From Nymphaea colorata (lineage: Eukaryota; Streptophyta; Magnoliopsida; Nymphaeales; Nymphaeaceae), in contig NC_045140.1 of the NCBI RefSeq assembly GCF_008831285.2, forward strand, positions 10,906,505 through 10,970,504: DNA of 64,000 nt. Reading direction: 5' to 3'. Of this stretch, positions 1 through 10,980 are shown piece by piece (position 1 is the stretch's first letter; every line of letters starts with the position of its first letter). The notes under the pieces are model-generated. The model had not been told where the DNA came from. It searched no databases and worked only from the letters and a program-made list of their open reading frames with translations. The position numbers were made by a program, and so were the translations under genes.

Positions 1-890
1 CAGCTTCGGTACTGGATCTAGAAACAACACCTTGCTTCTTCGAGCTCCAAGATATAAGGTTACGTCCAAGAAAAACAGCATGGCCTCCCTCCTATATGCG
101 ATCATCTGGGCAGCTAGCCCAATCGGCATCACTATAAACTGGGATGGATAGAAGCACATGGTTGAATGATTAGCTCATGTGACATGGTGTGCTTTAAGTA
201 TATGAGGATTCTTTGTACTGTGTTTTAATGCTCTTATGTTGGTTGATGCATCAATTGGCATACTCTATTGACAGAGTATTTTAAATCTAGTCTTGTCATG
301 GTGGCATACTAAAGTGCACTGACTACACTCCTATATAGAGTGGCAATGAAAATTTTGCTTCTATACCCAAGAAGAAATGAAGTTGGCCAAGATCCTTGAT
401 GGCGAGTTCCTGTTGAAATCTCTAAATAACATTATGAATTTGATTAGTGCGGCTTCCAGTAATGATTATGTCATCGACATAAACTAACACATATATAACA
501 TATTGCTTGTTTCTGCAAATAAAAAGTGAAGTGTTAGCTTTGGCACTAATAAATCCCAATTGTAAGAGAAAATTTCTTAATCAAGCAAACGAAGCACAAG
601 GTGCCTGTTTCAATCCATAGAGAGCCTTTTCAAGCCTGTAAACATGGTTAGGGAATCTTGTGTCTTCAAACCCAGGAGGCTGAGCCATGATACTTTTTAT
701 GAAAAATGTCCATGCAAAAAGGTGTTTTGAACATCTAGTTGTCGTACTACTCACTTATGGCTCAAAGCAATGGTTAGCACAATTCTAATTTTAGTGGGTT
801 GACTACAGGACTAAAGGTTTCGGTATAGTCCACACCTTCAATTTGGATGTAGCCTTTAGCCACAACACGGGCTTTGTACCTTTCCAAATA
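1..890 (-). pseudogene. Copia reverse transcriptase and RNase H, broken, left-edge partial
   Basis: This would be the enzyme copying element RNA into DNA and removing the RNA strand. On the minus strand the start of reverse transcriptase reads [12 protein letters not shown] (around 850-885), followed by DYTETFSPV near 785-815. [10 protein letters not shown] lies at about 600-640 and the catalytic YVDD at about 470-485. RNase H residues DADWA, then [14 protein letters not shown] and SRSSTEA lie at about 1-130. Stops and frame changes occur between these blocks, for example an in-frame TAG shortly after the DADWA block, so no functional protein can be made. The gene continues past position 1. 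Confidence 0.88.
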
Positions 891-1543
891 GCTTGAAGAC
901 CCATTTCCATCCCGTGACATGTTTACTAAAATCATTTCGAACCAGTCTCCATGTGTTGTTTGTCATGAGTGCATTGTATTCATTTTGCATTGCTGCTTTA
1001 CAATGCTCATTTGTAAAGAGTCTCTTTAATGGTTTTAGGTTTGGTGTCTATATTAAGGTTGGCATGAAAGGCGATAGGCAATGGGTATTTAGTAGAAGAA
1101 TATAGATGATAGTCATGATATTTAGGATTAGGTTGACGAGTGCCTACTTGGGATCTCGTAGTCATTTGGTGTGTGCGGATGGTTGCTTGAATAGGTTCAT
1201 GGGTTTGTTCACCTTGACTAACTGATTTAGTGTGTGGTTAACAAGATGGACATTTGATGGATTTTCAAGCAAAGGAGGAATGAGACTATTATTGATAGGC
1301 CAACAAAAGGTATTGGTATGACTATACCATGTGAGTCTTTATTTTCTTCTTTGGAGAGACTTCTCTTTTGTTTTTTGAATGGAAAATCGTCTCATTGAAT
1401 GTATCATGTCAAGAGATGTAGAGTCTTTGGCTGTTCATACTCATGCATGTGTACCCTTTGTGTTGAGGAGCATAACCCAAGAATACACATTGTTCAAATC
1501 TGAAATCCAACTTGTTTGATTGATAGTCTTGCAAGCAAGGAAA

Positions 1544-1595
1544 ACATTCATAACCAAATATTTTTAAGAACATTCATAACCAAATATTTTTAAGA
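1544..1595. repeat. 26-bp perfect tandem duplication
   Basis: A 26-base unit beginning ACATTCATAACC is present twice at 1544-1569 and 1570-1595. It lies inside the left copia remnant, in the decayed segment between integrase and reverse transcriptase, and would disturb the frame because 26 is not a multiple of three. Confidence 0.85.
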
Positions 1596-1639
1596 ACTTC
1601 TAATCAAAAACTTTTAAAAAAAAAATTCTCAATAGGAGA

Positions 1640-2200
1640 TTTAAAGCTCAGCACCTTGGTGGGAGTTCAGTTCAAAAGATAAATGTCAGTGCTAAAATCG
1701 TAACTCCATTGATTTTTTGGAACGCTTGCTTCAGCCATGAGAACCAAACCTGTTTCAATGGTCAATCTATGACGTCTTTCACAGCTCCATTTTGCTGCGG
1801 TGTGTGCGGGCATGATACTCTATGTGCAATGGCCACACTCAGTTAGGTATTTAGTCAATCCTTGAAATTCTCTACCCCAATCTAAGTGGAAATACTTTAC
1901 TTTATATCCTGTAGCATTTTCTGCGAGGGACTTGAAGGCTTTAAAGACATTGCATACATCATATTTGTGTTTAATCAGGTAAAACCAAATATACTTAGAG
2001 AAGGCATCAACCAAAACAACATAATGTTTGTGTCCATGCACCCCTTCAATATTAGTTGGCCCTGTATTGTAGGCAGCAAGACCTGTCTTTTTCTCTTTTA
2101 GAAGATTAGTATAAGTCCAACAATTTTTTTGCAATATGCCTAGCTTTTCCACGGATTTGGCAGACAGGTCGATTACTGTTTTGAAAGTCATCTCTTCGTC
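1640..2200 (-). pseudogene. Copia integrase core, broken
   Basis: Integrase joins element DNA to the host chromosome. An open stretch at 1820-2191 (minus) carries the copia core pattern VVLVDAFSKYIWFYLI followed by KVKYFHLDWGREF, the first and second catalytic-acid neighbourhoods. Beyond the stop at 1820, the next stretch still reads ERRHR and ETGLVLMAEASVPKK, the usual continuation around the catalytic Glu, but in shifted frames with stops. It lies directly after the gag remnant with no protease between, which is abnormal for copia. It is a pseudogene. Confidence 0.85.
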
Positions 2201-2962
2201 CTCCTCTACTATTTTTATAGCAGGGCTTCCTCAGATTCTATAGTTTGAAGATCGATTGTAACTATCATTGTTGAACGCAGCATTAGCTGCAAGTTGCAGC
2301 TATTCACAGTTTTGCTCTCCAATTTCTTTAAGATTGGCTTCTTGGATTAATAATAGCCCATGGAGCTCAGTTAAACTAATCTGATCTTTTCAAATCTCTG
2401 TACTAGTGTGAAAAGCAGAATATTCAATAGGAAGACCTCCTAAGATTTGAAGAATGAGATCATCTTCATCAATAGGTTTGGCAACTAGCTAGTTGATGAG
2501 CAATACTCTTTGCTTTGTTAATGAAAGCATCCATAGAGTATGTTCCCTTTTTGAGATCTTGGAGTTGACACTTCAGTTGCATAGGAATCTATAAGAGTGT
2601 TCCACTCTTCAACAGAAGATTTTAACCCAATAGCTTGGGTATCGAGAGGTTCTAATAGAGAAGATTTAATCCAACTTAACAAAAGTTGGTCACGACGCAG
2701 CCATTCAGTATACTCTTTATTAACTTCAGTAGTGCTACCTGGTTTGAACTTTGGAGGAGCAGGTTTATTACCATCAATAAATCCCATAAGATCATAAGAG
2801 ATCAGTATGGGTGTAAATTGGTCTTCCCAAATGAGATAGTTTTCTGTCATCATTGAGAGCTAAAAAATGTTGAAGACTATTGGGGTTCTGAAACAAGAGA
2901 GAATTGAGACTCATACCAGAACGGTCAAAATTTTGAGATACACCTGATCTATGTCCTGCCAT
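2200..2962 (-). pseudogene. Copia gag (capsid), broken
   Basis: Gag packages the element RNA. The likely original ATG is at 2962-2960: the peptide from there runs into FQNPNSLQHF, typical of copia gag N-termini, then a one-base shift leads into the frame at 2853-2518 with NYLIWEDQFTPILISYDLMGFIDG and W..RDQLLLSWIKSSL. Further on (about 2390-2460) QILGGLPIEYSAFHTS is the conserved gag C-terminal block, followed by an in-frame stop. The zinc knuckle is not visible. Upstream lies the primer site at 3021-3032, about 58 bases from the ATG. Confidence 0.85.
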
Positions 2963-3020
2963 GGTGAGCTACCAACCAAGTTTCAGTCGAAGGAATGCTG
3001 CAACTGTTCTCCAATGCCCT

Positions 3021-3032
3021 GCTCTGATACCA
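3021..3032 (-). other. Primer binding site for initiator tRNA-Met (left copia)
   Basis: The minus strand reads TGGTATCAGAGC, the standard plant-retroelement complement of the 3' end of initiator tRNA-Met. It sits immediately next to the TG end of the LTR beginning at 3033 and is where minus-strand DNA synthesis would start. Confidence 0.9.
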
Positions 3033-3414
3033 TGTGAAAAGGAAAATAAACAGAAGAAGAAATGATTTCACGTGGTTCAGTCTAATGATGACTTACGTTC
3101 ATGAATAAAGAGCACTAGCTACTTGCTCTATTTTTCTTGTTTTTATTTCTTTCTCTAGCTCTAGTATTTATACATAGAGAGACATTAGATTTACGACGAT
3201 TGTTTCCATGATTTTTTCTTGGATAAAAGGAATCAGTTAGATTCTCCTCATTTGTGCTGAGTTGGTTGCAGCCTTGATCTTCTCCTTGATTGGAGAGAGA
3301 TCCTCCTCGAATCTTCTATCCTTGATTGATTTTAGCAGCACTAGTTGGCATATCTTCAACCTTATCTCTTCTATCATTATCTGTTCTGCTAATAGAAAGA
3401 ATACCGAGTGTCAT
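3033..3414 (-). repeat. 5' LTR of left copia element (outer end approximate)
   Basis: The LTR abuts the primer site with the expected terminal TG on the plus strand at 3033. Its outer end is uncertain because the partner LTR is outside the window; a CA near 3414 is a candidate. A minus-strand TATA-like sequence (GTATAAATAC) lies at about 3163-3176 and would drive transcription leftward into gag. Confidence 0.6.
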
Positions 3415-5272
3415 TGAAGACCTGTGTTTTTTTCTTCTATGAAACTCGGAGATCGTCTATAGAAATGGTTTGTGATAGTCCTCACACCGTCTCATCATCA
3501 CTACTTATGCATTGTGGGAAGAGAAATCGTCGGTGAGGACTTTTCCTCTAATGAAACTGAGGAAGCATGGACGCTCTCAAATCATTGGTCGGTATCAAGG
3601 ATGGGGAAAGCACAACGTCATCTTGCTCACACCGTCAATGAAGCCTTAATTTATCTGATGAAGTTGAGAAATTGTTAGAAGAAACCATAATTTCGCTAAT
3701 GCTGCCCACGAAGAGTTTGTTGAAGCTATTTTGAGGGTTGCCAAATCAATAAATAGTCATGAAACTTTGGCGAGCCACAATCATTTCTACGTTATCATCA
3801 GTGAAAGCGGCAGCCCATTACTTTCCATTTGTTGCATCACAAACATGTAGCCGCATGAAGGAATTTGGTGGTTAAATGAAAGGTGGTTATGATAACTTTT
3901 CATCAAATATCCCTTACAAAGAAAGTAAACAAACAGATTTGGAGGCGATCAAAATTTCTTGGGCTTTGGCGGAGATTGTGAAGACTGAGAAACTAGGGTT
4001 ACAAGAGTTCAGCTCTCTCTATCTCTCTTTTGGTGAACGGGAATGCTGGCTTTGATGTCGATTCTCTCTCTCTCTCTCTCTCTCTCTTTTGTGTGTGTGT
4101 GAGTGTGTGTAAACGTCCATCTCTCTCGGATGAACAGGCATGCAGGCGGTGGAGCTTGTGAATATGCCCAAGTTGGGTATTCCTCTCTCTTTCCTGTGTG
4201 CGTTATATTTAAAAGTGCTGACTGCTGCTTACCATGCTCATAACATATTTCATGAAATGCATAAGCTCTCTGACTGTTGCGTTGTTGAAAAGTGTTGGCT
4301 TTGATGTGGGATTTCTTTTGTTTACCATGCTTATAACCTGTTCAGTCAAATGTGTAAGTGAAGAATATTGGGCTTACGAAACGCGTATTTGAAAACTTTC
4401 TGGTTTGTCCCACTCTTCCATAAGGTTCACGTTTGAAAACTTTCTGGTGTCAAATTTTTTACTACTTTCTTATTGTAAAAATCTTGTTTGCATATCTCGA
4501 ATAGAATCAAATTAACTGCCTTTGTTGATGTGCACTTTTGCCCTCAAAATTGTCATGCCAAGAAATTGAGAACCAATTCCACAGATTTGTTGATGCCATA
4601 TCTATAAAATTCTACAGGCTTTCGCATGGCTCAATACTTCAAGTATGGTTTCTATGAATGGTTCTACATGTAGTACAAAATAAGCTGCATGAGACCTAAT
4701 GGACTGCCTATCGGAGCCTGCAACATGGCACAGTGTTATGTATTTAATGATAAAGTCATAATGAAGATTATAGTATGATGATAGCAGGGGCAATTTATCT
4801 TCTAAAGAGGATGACCATTTGGACGTCCCTATAGGTTTGCATCTCTCTATTTTTCACATTTTGCACCAACACTACCGACTTTTCTTGATTCTTTCCTCTT
4901 TTTTTTTTTCATTTTTCTTCTTGTTTATGTTTCTCTTCTTTTCATATACTGCTTCTTGCTAATTGGGTCTTGTCTGCACGGTCAATTGTTTTCTCTCCTC
5001 TTTTCCCCTATTTTTCATTCCCTCTCATCTTCTACTCTTTCCTTGTTGCCTTTTGGTTTGAGACCATTAATTCCTACCTAGGCTTTAGGTAGTACCCATT
5101 GCCAAGATAACACATGTGCTTTGACTGCATAATTATTTTCTAGCACCACCATGAAGAATGCCTAGTAGAGCAGCTCCTTCACCCAGAATCTCTTAGTTTG
5201 CCAAATAGGTTACATGATCATTCATCCTATCCCATCACGAATAAAACTGATTTTCTTTTATTGAAAAATTCT
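3415..5272. other. Spacer without recognisable gene; CT and GT microsatellites
   Basis: No coding motif, RNA gene or element end could be supported. A (TC)n tract at about 4062-4087 is followed by a short (GT)n tract to about 4110. Short open frames here (for example 3472-3678) have no recognisable domain. Confidence 0.6.
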
Positions 5273-5519
5273 GATGTAAGGTGTGGTAGCTAACTCTGTT
5301 AACTCATACACACACCCTTAATCTCACATGAGTTAAGGTAAATCCCTCTCAACATGAGGGTAGCTTCATGCATGAGCTGTCTGATACGCTAGCTATAAAT
5401 TTGTGCCCTATTTAAGGAATGATATCAGTATTTGGCCCCTTACTTTGTGACCTGTTGCAATTTTATTGTATTGGTCCTACTATCCTACTTTTTTGTATAA
5501 AGAGGCTTATGCCTGTCAA
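5273..5519 (-). repeat. 3' LTR fragment of gypsy remnant B
   Basis: On the minus strand an A/G-rich run at about 5522-5535 (AAGGGAGGGGCA) is followed by TGACAGGC, which fits a polypurine tract plus LTR start at 5519. The left end near 5273 is only a guess. The partner LTR is not in the window. Confidence 0.5.
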
Positions 5520-6545
5520 TGCCCCTCCCTTGACAAATACCTTGTCCTCAAGATGTAAAGGTGGGTAGACATTCTTGCAGCAGAGATGCATCTTCCCACG
5601 GGGCGTGGATGCCTCTGGATCATGGCATTCCACTAGCCACTTAGAAATGGAGCTGGTAGGGTACTTGGCAGTCTGCTACTTAAGGACTTGAAAGGGAAAT
5701 AGCTACTCAGCTGGAATGGAAGGAACATGGTTTTGTGGAGCTGCAGGCAAGGTCTTCAAGTAGCAGGTTTCAGCCTAGATATGTGGAACACCATATGGAT
5801 TGAAGTATCACTAGGAATCTATAGCTTGTATGAGACTTTTCTAATACTTTCAAGAATCTGATAGGGGCTTGAAAATTTAGCTGTGAGCTTGTTTGTCCCA
5901 GCAAAACGTGGCACCTTGCCACCAAGGTAATTATTTAGGTGTACCCACTGCCTACCTCCTACTCCTTTGATTCTTATTGTGTTGTTGTGTCATTCTGTTC
6001 TGTATTGCTGCTAACTTATTTTCTATAACCAACAACACCTTATCTCTACTCAATAACTGCATTTCTACATCTCCCATAACCCTTTGAGGGTGGAAGTGGT
6101 GTAGATCTAGGGGAGGTTGCCTATACACAGCTTCGAATGGAAACATGCCAAATGCTAAAGGTGTTGTTGTATTATACACATACTCCACTCAAGATAGATG
6201 GTTGGTCTAGTTGTGGGGTTGCTGCTCGAGATAACACCTCAAACAAGTCTCTAATACCTTGTTGATCACCTATTGCCCACCCGATTGGGGGTGATAAGTT
6301 GTACTCATATGCCATTTGGTACCCTGAAATTTAAAGTATTGCTGCCAAAAATTACTAAAAAAATAGTGGATCTCTATCACTAACAATCGACTTTGGCATC
6401 TCATGGAGTTTTGTCATGTGCTCTTGAAATGACTACACCACATCTTTCGCAGTAAATAGGTGGGATAGTGCAATAAAGTGCACATATTTTGAAACTCGAT
6501 CAATTATTAAGAATATGACTTTTCCCTTTTGACTTCAGAAATCCT
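5520..6545 (-). pseudogene. Gypsy chromovirus integrase and chromodomain, broken (remnant B)
   Basis: Read on the minus strand from 6545 leftward, broken frames give the gypsy integrase core: a D-R-x-S-K-Y-x-H-F-I-A-L-S-H block (about 6450-6510), MPKSIVSDRDP (about 6380-6410), and the downstream YNTTTPLAFGMFPFEAVYRQPP block in the open stretch 5952-6188. Further left, about 5530-5640, remnants of a chromodomain end (VEWH, then HLEDKV) precede the polypurine tract. Stops interrupt the core, so it is not functional. Gag, protease and reverse transcriptase are absent. The order and the LEDKV ending fit chromoviruses of the Reina/Galadriel type, which I infer rather than prove. Confidence 0.8.
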
Positions 6546-6639
6546 TTGATAACATGTAAAATTTTTTAACCTTCCATGCAAATTGTCATAAATAAAAGTG
6601 TTTACATGTACTTGCCTCTATTTCTTTTGCAGAATTCCA

Positions 6640-8080
6640 AGAAACTAGACCCAACCTATCAACAAGATGTTTGTCTTTCCGTGTGCCTTTACTAGGGGTA
6701 ATTAAACCAAGGACTAGATACAATGTTCCATTTTCCAAGTCTAAATGCTATCAAAACATAATAAGGTAAACATACCTTAATTTTGAAATCATGCATGTTT
6801 TGAAATCTAAGTAGATCCAAAAAATAGATCGATGAACAAGAAGAAATTAGTCTGAAGTCTAATTCATCTCTGAGTGATCATAGATCAATACAAATTGATA
6901 TCCTAAATCTGATATGATCTATGCAAAAAATTATGTCATATTAAGCTGGAGTTTGGTCTATACTAAGACTTGGATGTAGGATGTGGACTTGTTAGGAAAA
7001 AATCATATTTGAATCCAAGATTTGTAATCATGATCTTATAAATTTTATATAAATCTTGTTATAAATTTGAAAATAAGAATTATTATAGAAGTCAAAATAA
7101 CATTTCATGTTATTGAAACTCATGATCCAAAATCCAATGTCAAAATCCATTAAATTTGATATTGATTTCATGATTGGATCTTTTAATATCCAAATTCTGA
7201 AGGGATAGATCCATATGTATTTAGGTCTGATTCTGTGGGGATTGATCCTAAGTTTAAGATTAAATACTTATTTGCTTTGAAATTCAATTCAACATTTGAA
7301 ATCTAAAATTCTAGATCTAAAATTGAAGACCCAAAATCTAAGGTCTAAAAACCATAATCCATAATCTAAGATTTATTATTCGAGGCTCGTATGTGAAATC
7401 TGATTCGAAATCCAAAGTCTAAAATCAAGATCCAAAATCTAAGACTTGAGATAAAAAATCTGATATCCAAGATCCAAAATCTAAGACTTGAGATAAAAAA
7501 TCTGATATCCAAGATCCAAAATCTGATACTTGGGATTAAAAACCCAATACTTGACATCCAAATCCAGGTAGGTTAGACTTGGATTAATGTCATGGTTTAG
7601 ATCAACATAGGGTTTATGATTTGAATCTGGTAGTTTGAATTGAGATCTAAGATCCAAATGAGCTAGGATTGAGTTGGTCAAGATGAGTGGGTTCAGGCTT
7701 GCATACGTTGGGTTTGAACCTACTTGGAATGGCTTTGGCTGTAGTAATAAGTGGGTTTGGTCTTAATAAAATCATGTAATATATAATATATACATCATTC
7801 ATTTCATATGAATGAGTGTTTAAAGGAGTTTGACTAAATCTAAGTTATGAGATTAGGCTCATACATATTAGGCTCTCAAACTGATCTGAACTAAGTCTTA
7901 GAGAATTGAGCTAAGTTTGGGTTTCAGCATACATGGCCTATGGTTTTTGAATAATTTAAAGAGATTGCTTTTTAAAACATTTTAGAGGAAACTATGATTT
8001 AAAATGATTATTGTATGACACTGGGCTAGATTCAGGCTTACACATATCTTAGCTTATGCACACTTGGTATGCTCCTTGGA
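6640..8080 (-). repeat. Dispersed non-coding repeat family, copy 1 (minus orientation)
   Basis: Read on the minus strand, the block about 7740 to 6640 is colinear with the plus-strand block about 57280-58230: both start with CATTCCAAGTAGG-like or CGTTCCAAGTAGG sequence, pass through runs of GATCTTAGATCT and TTTTGGATC phrases, and end with the conserved TAATY..ACC.AGGACTAG motif (6690-6720 here). The part at about 7840-7940 also matches 46430-46510. No protein domain is encoded. It is most likely non-coding or LTR sequence of an old large retroelement. Confidence 0.65.
7429..7554. repeat. 42-bp tandem repeat, three units
   Basis: Units start with GATCCAAAATCT at 7429, 7471 and 7513. The first two are virtually identical; the third diverges in its second half. 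Because 42 is a multiple of three, the minus strand stays open and gives a repeated peptide (RFWILDIRFFISSL), which I regard as a by-product rather than a protein. Confidence 0.9.
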
Positions 8081-9026
8081 AAAAAATTTCTCTATATTCT
8101 TATTTGAAATTAATATATATACGTTGTAATGAGAATACATGTGTATATATGTACTTGAGGTCTGAGGTGATTAGAGATCCCTGAACCTGAAAATTGTGGA
8201 TCTCAGATCTCAGTACATACATATAACAAATGATTTGAAAGTTGTGCATGTGACATCATCTACTGTTCATTTAGCCAGTCTCAAGATCAATCTCATATGA
8301 GCCTCCGCAAGTTAGCGGTCAACTCTGCCACATTATGGCAGCCAACCTGATTAATATTTCTGGCTTTGAGAGTGCATACATATCCAGGTGAAATATTTCA
8401 AGACAGTTCCCGTCCACTGGCCGCTCCGCTGTGCTCCACTCCTTCAATCAGAAACATGATTTCAACATTGACCTGCACGTATATGTGTCTATGACACCGA
8501 TCGTGCACCTACCCATCGTTAAGGCGGCATCCTTCACTTGATTAATCATGATCTAAAATTATTGCCGTCGATTTGGCCCAACTACTAATTCCATTTAATC
8601 CACTCAGATGCAGGATAAGGATGGCATCTATGGGCTCATGAAAGCTAGGACCAAGCTAAAACACGTCGTTTCGATGCGAGCAGAGAATGATTGAGTTGGA
8701 ACCGGTTTGGGTCCAGCTGGCCGATACCCGATCTGACCCGATTGTGAAATGAAATGTATGTTCTCATCAAAGCCGGGTAGATACATTTGTAAACGGCGAA
8801 GATTTGATCGATACCTAAACCATTGACATTCTTGTTCTCTATCGGACCTCTCAAATTTGTTGATCAGCACGTTTTGTCTGATACTAATTATATGCAGGAC
8901 GTTGCTTTTTGACATCGCTTCGACTTTCTAAGCCTTAAATTTGGTGTTTTCTGTGAGCGTTCAATATTATCATGCTGACGCCATGATTACATAGTGTGTG
9001 TTATATATATATATATATATAGGGGG

Positions 9027-9097
<71 letters not shown>

Positions 9098-10880
9098 TGA
9101 GAGAGAGCGCTCATGGCAACAATAAGAACGTACATGCATTATATTTTTTATTAAACTTAAATCTGCATATTATAAAGTTGAATCCAGCATGACTTTTTGA
9201 ACTGTCTTTTTAGGCACCTCTTTGTTCATCCAAAATTGAATCATGTGCCACATCGTAGGCAATTAAATTTGCTGTCGTGACAAATGAGTCACAATGAATG
9301 CGCTTATAGGTTGTATCAGATATTTGCTGCTTGAATTTAGGCCACCAAGTGCATGCTAAGGATTTATAATTATAACGTACATCATTTTTTACGTGTGGCT
9401 GGGAGTTTTACCCCTCCACTCCAACTTGTTCAACCCAAACACTGATTGACCAATCTTTTATTTGATTTTTTTTTTATTAAAACAATTTGGCATTAAAATA
9501 CAACGTTAGTGTTTCATGAATCTGCCCAATAATTAGAGAAAGATTCATACAATGCTTATATAAATGTTTCATAAATTTGCTCCAATTTTGGACAGATTCA
9601 TGGAACATTTACAATGTGTTCTTAATGCAAACTGCCTATAAAACTACAAAATTTGATGCATGAATTTTTTCTTTCTTTTCTTTGTTGTAAAAGATAGAGA
9701 AGACTTTGATATATGTCAATGCATGCTAATATCTTGACAGTAATATATTCCATTAAAGAGACACTTTAAAATCATTTTCCTTCGTAGGATTGGATTTACA
9801 ACAAAAAAAAATCCAACTAAATTGCACGAAAAATGCATTTGTATATATGGATTTGTTTACATGGATCTTTTTTTTCTTAATTTGCTTTAATTTTTCACAT
9901 ATCCAACCCTTTGGATACGATTTGTAGTGTTATTGGGTAGATATCGGCTTTTGGATCACCAAAATTTGTTGTATATCAAGGTTCTTCTAATGACCCAAAA
10001 ACAATGGTAGAAAATGCACCGGATATGGTGAGATATGAATAAGATTGTATTAGCAACACGTAATTTTACTTATTTATATCTTTGTGTGCAAAAGTTAAAC
10101 ATAGAATTCCTACTTTTTTTCATTTTTTTAATTTAACATAGAAAAATCTACCGTTCAAAACTTTTTCAAGTATTATTACTGTTCGAGTGTCACATTTCGA
10201 GGCAATATAATTCTGCAGAGACATCTGTTTTATATATAATGCGCCATATTCACTACTATTTCCACTGACCATGGTCCTGTTCTGCAACTTTGAGTTGCAA
10301 GTAGCCCTGGATGTGATTGGAGGATTTTTGTCAACTTTGATTAACATCCAACCTCTCATGCATTTTTCCGTAGTATCGGTATCCGATCTGTCCGCAACCC
10401 CAAGCATAATTGCTTCATCCTTCATCTTCGAGCATCCATTCCACGAATTCCGGCTTCTTCCATGCAATTAACAGGCTGCACATGTTTCGCAACCCTAGGT
10501 AGCTAAGAGTTGCAAGATCAACTGCTCGTGAAAGCGACAGGAATGTGAAGAAAGACCAGAGAGACATGCCAAACTTTTTAATTATGTGGCAGTAGAAGCG
10601 CTTCGTATTCAACTTCGTCTGGATCATGCCATACTTTAGCAGAAAAAAACTTCAGGAATAGAAGATTCTTTTTTAATCACTTGCTTAAGTAATGATTCGT
10701 TAGGTCTTATTTTCAATGGAAAAAGTGTGGAGATCGCCTTGCCACCATCCGACTAGCAGGGCCCTTCAATTATCTAATTCAACTTTATCGGCACTTCCTT
10801 GGACCTACTCTAGCTTTCTCCATTAGCAACATGATTAGACTTAAAAGACCACAGGAGTTATAGACGCCGTCTCATAGTGA
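8081..10880. other. Spacer without recognisable gene
   Basis: AT-rich sequence with several short open frames (for example 8628-8915 minus and 10120-10627 minus) that show no domain, no signal for a start and overlap each other in different frames. The only clear structure is the microsatellite at 9003-9094. Confidence 0.55.
9003..9094. repeat. Compound microsatellite (TA)n-(G)8-(GA)n
   Basis: About nine TA units, then a run of eight G, then more than 30 GA units. The open frame across it is low-complexity translation and not a gene. Confidence 0.97.
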
Positions 10881-10883
10881 TAG

Positions 10884-10977
10884 GGGGCTGTTTGGTAAAA
10901 ACAATAAATTGTGCCACAATTTTTTTTATGTTTGTTCACGAGACAGTAACAATTTGTTGCTGTTATCAAATGACCTC
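10884..10977. mobile_element. Small palindromic MITE, PIF/Harbinger-like
   Basis: The left end GGGGCTGTTTGGTAA and the reverse complement of the right end (GAGGTCATTTGATAA) pair, and the pairing continues into AACAATAAATTGT / AGCAACAAATTGT, so the 94-base unit folds back on itself. Both sides carry TAG (10881-10883 and 10978-10980), a possible 3-bp target duplication. The G-rich terminus followed by CTGTTTGG is typical of Harbinger-type MITEs, although their usual target is TWA. No coding capacity. Confidence 0.6.
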
Positions 10978-10980
10978 TAG

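Larger units (their letters stand above)
1..3032 (-). mobile_element. Decayed Ty1/copia retrotransposon, internal region (left copia)
   Basis: Reading the minus strand from 3032 to 1 gives the copia order: primer site, gag, integrase, reverse transcriptase, RNase H. The element enters from the left edge, so its 3' LTR lies outside the window. Frames are broken by many stops and shifts. No protease DSGA-type motif and no gag zinc knuckle are visible between the gag part (ends near 2230) and the integrase part (starts near 2190), which points to an internal deletion. Integrase preceding reverse transcriptase is the defining copia order. Confidence 0.9.

Noticed and set aside
7366-7681. Repeat-peptide frames on the minus strand
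   Set aside because: Produced by the 42-bp tandem repeat, not a gene.
8998-9192. Open frame across the GA microsatellite
   Set aside because: Pure repeat translation.
10120-10627. Adjacent minus-strand frames (70 and 115 residues) that might be a decayed exon
   Set aside because: Different frames, no domain, no splice or promoter evidence.
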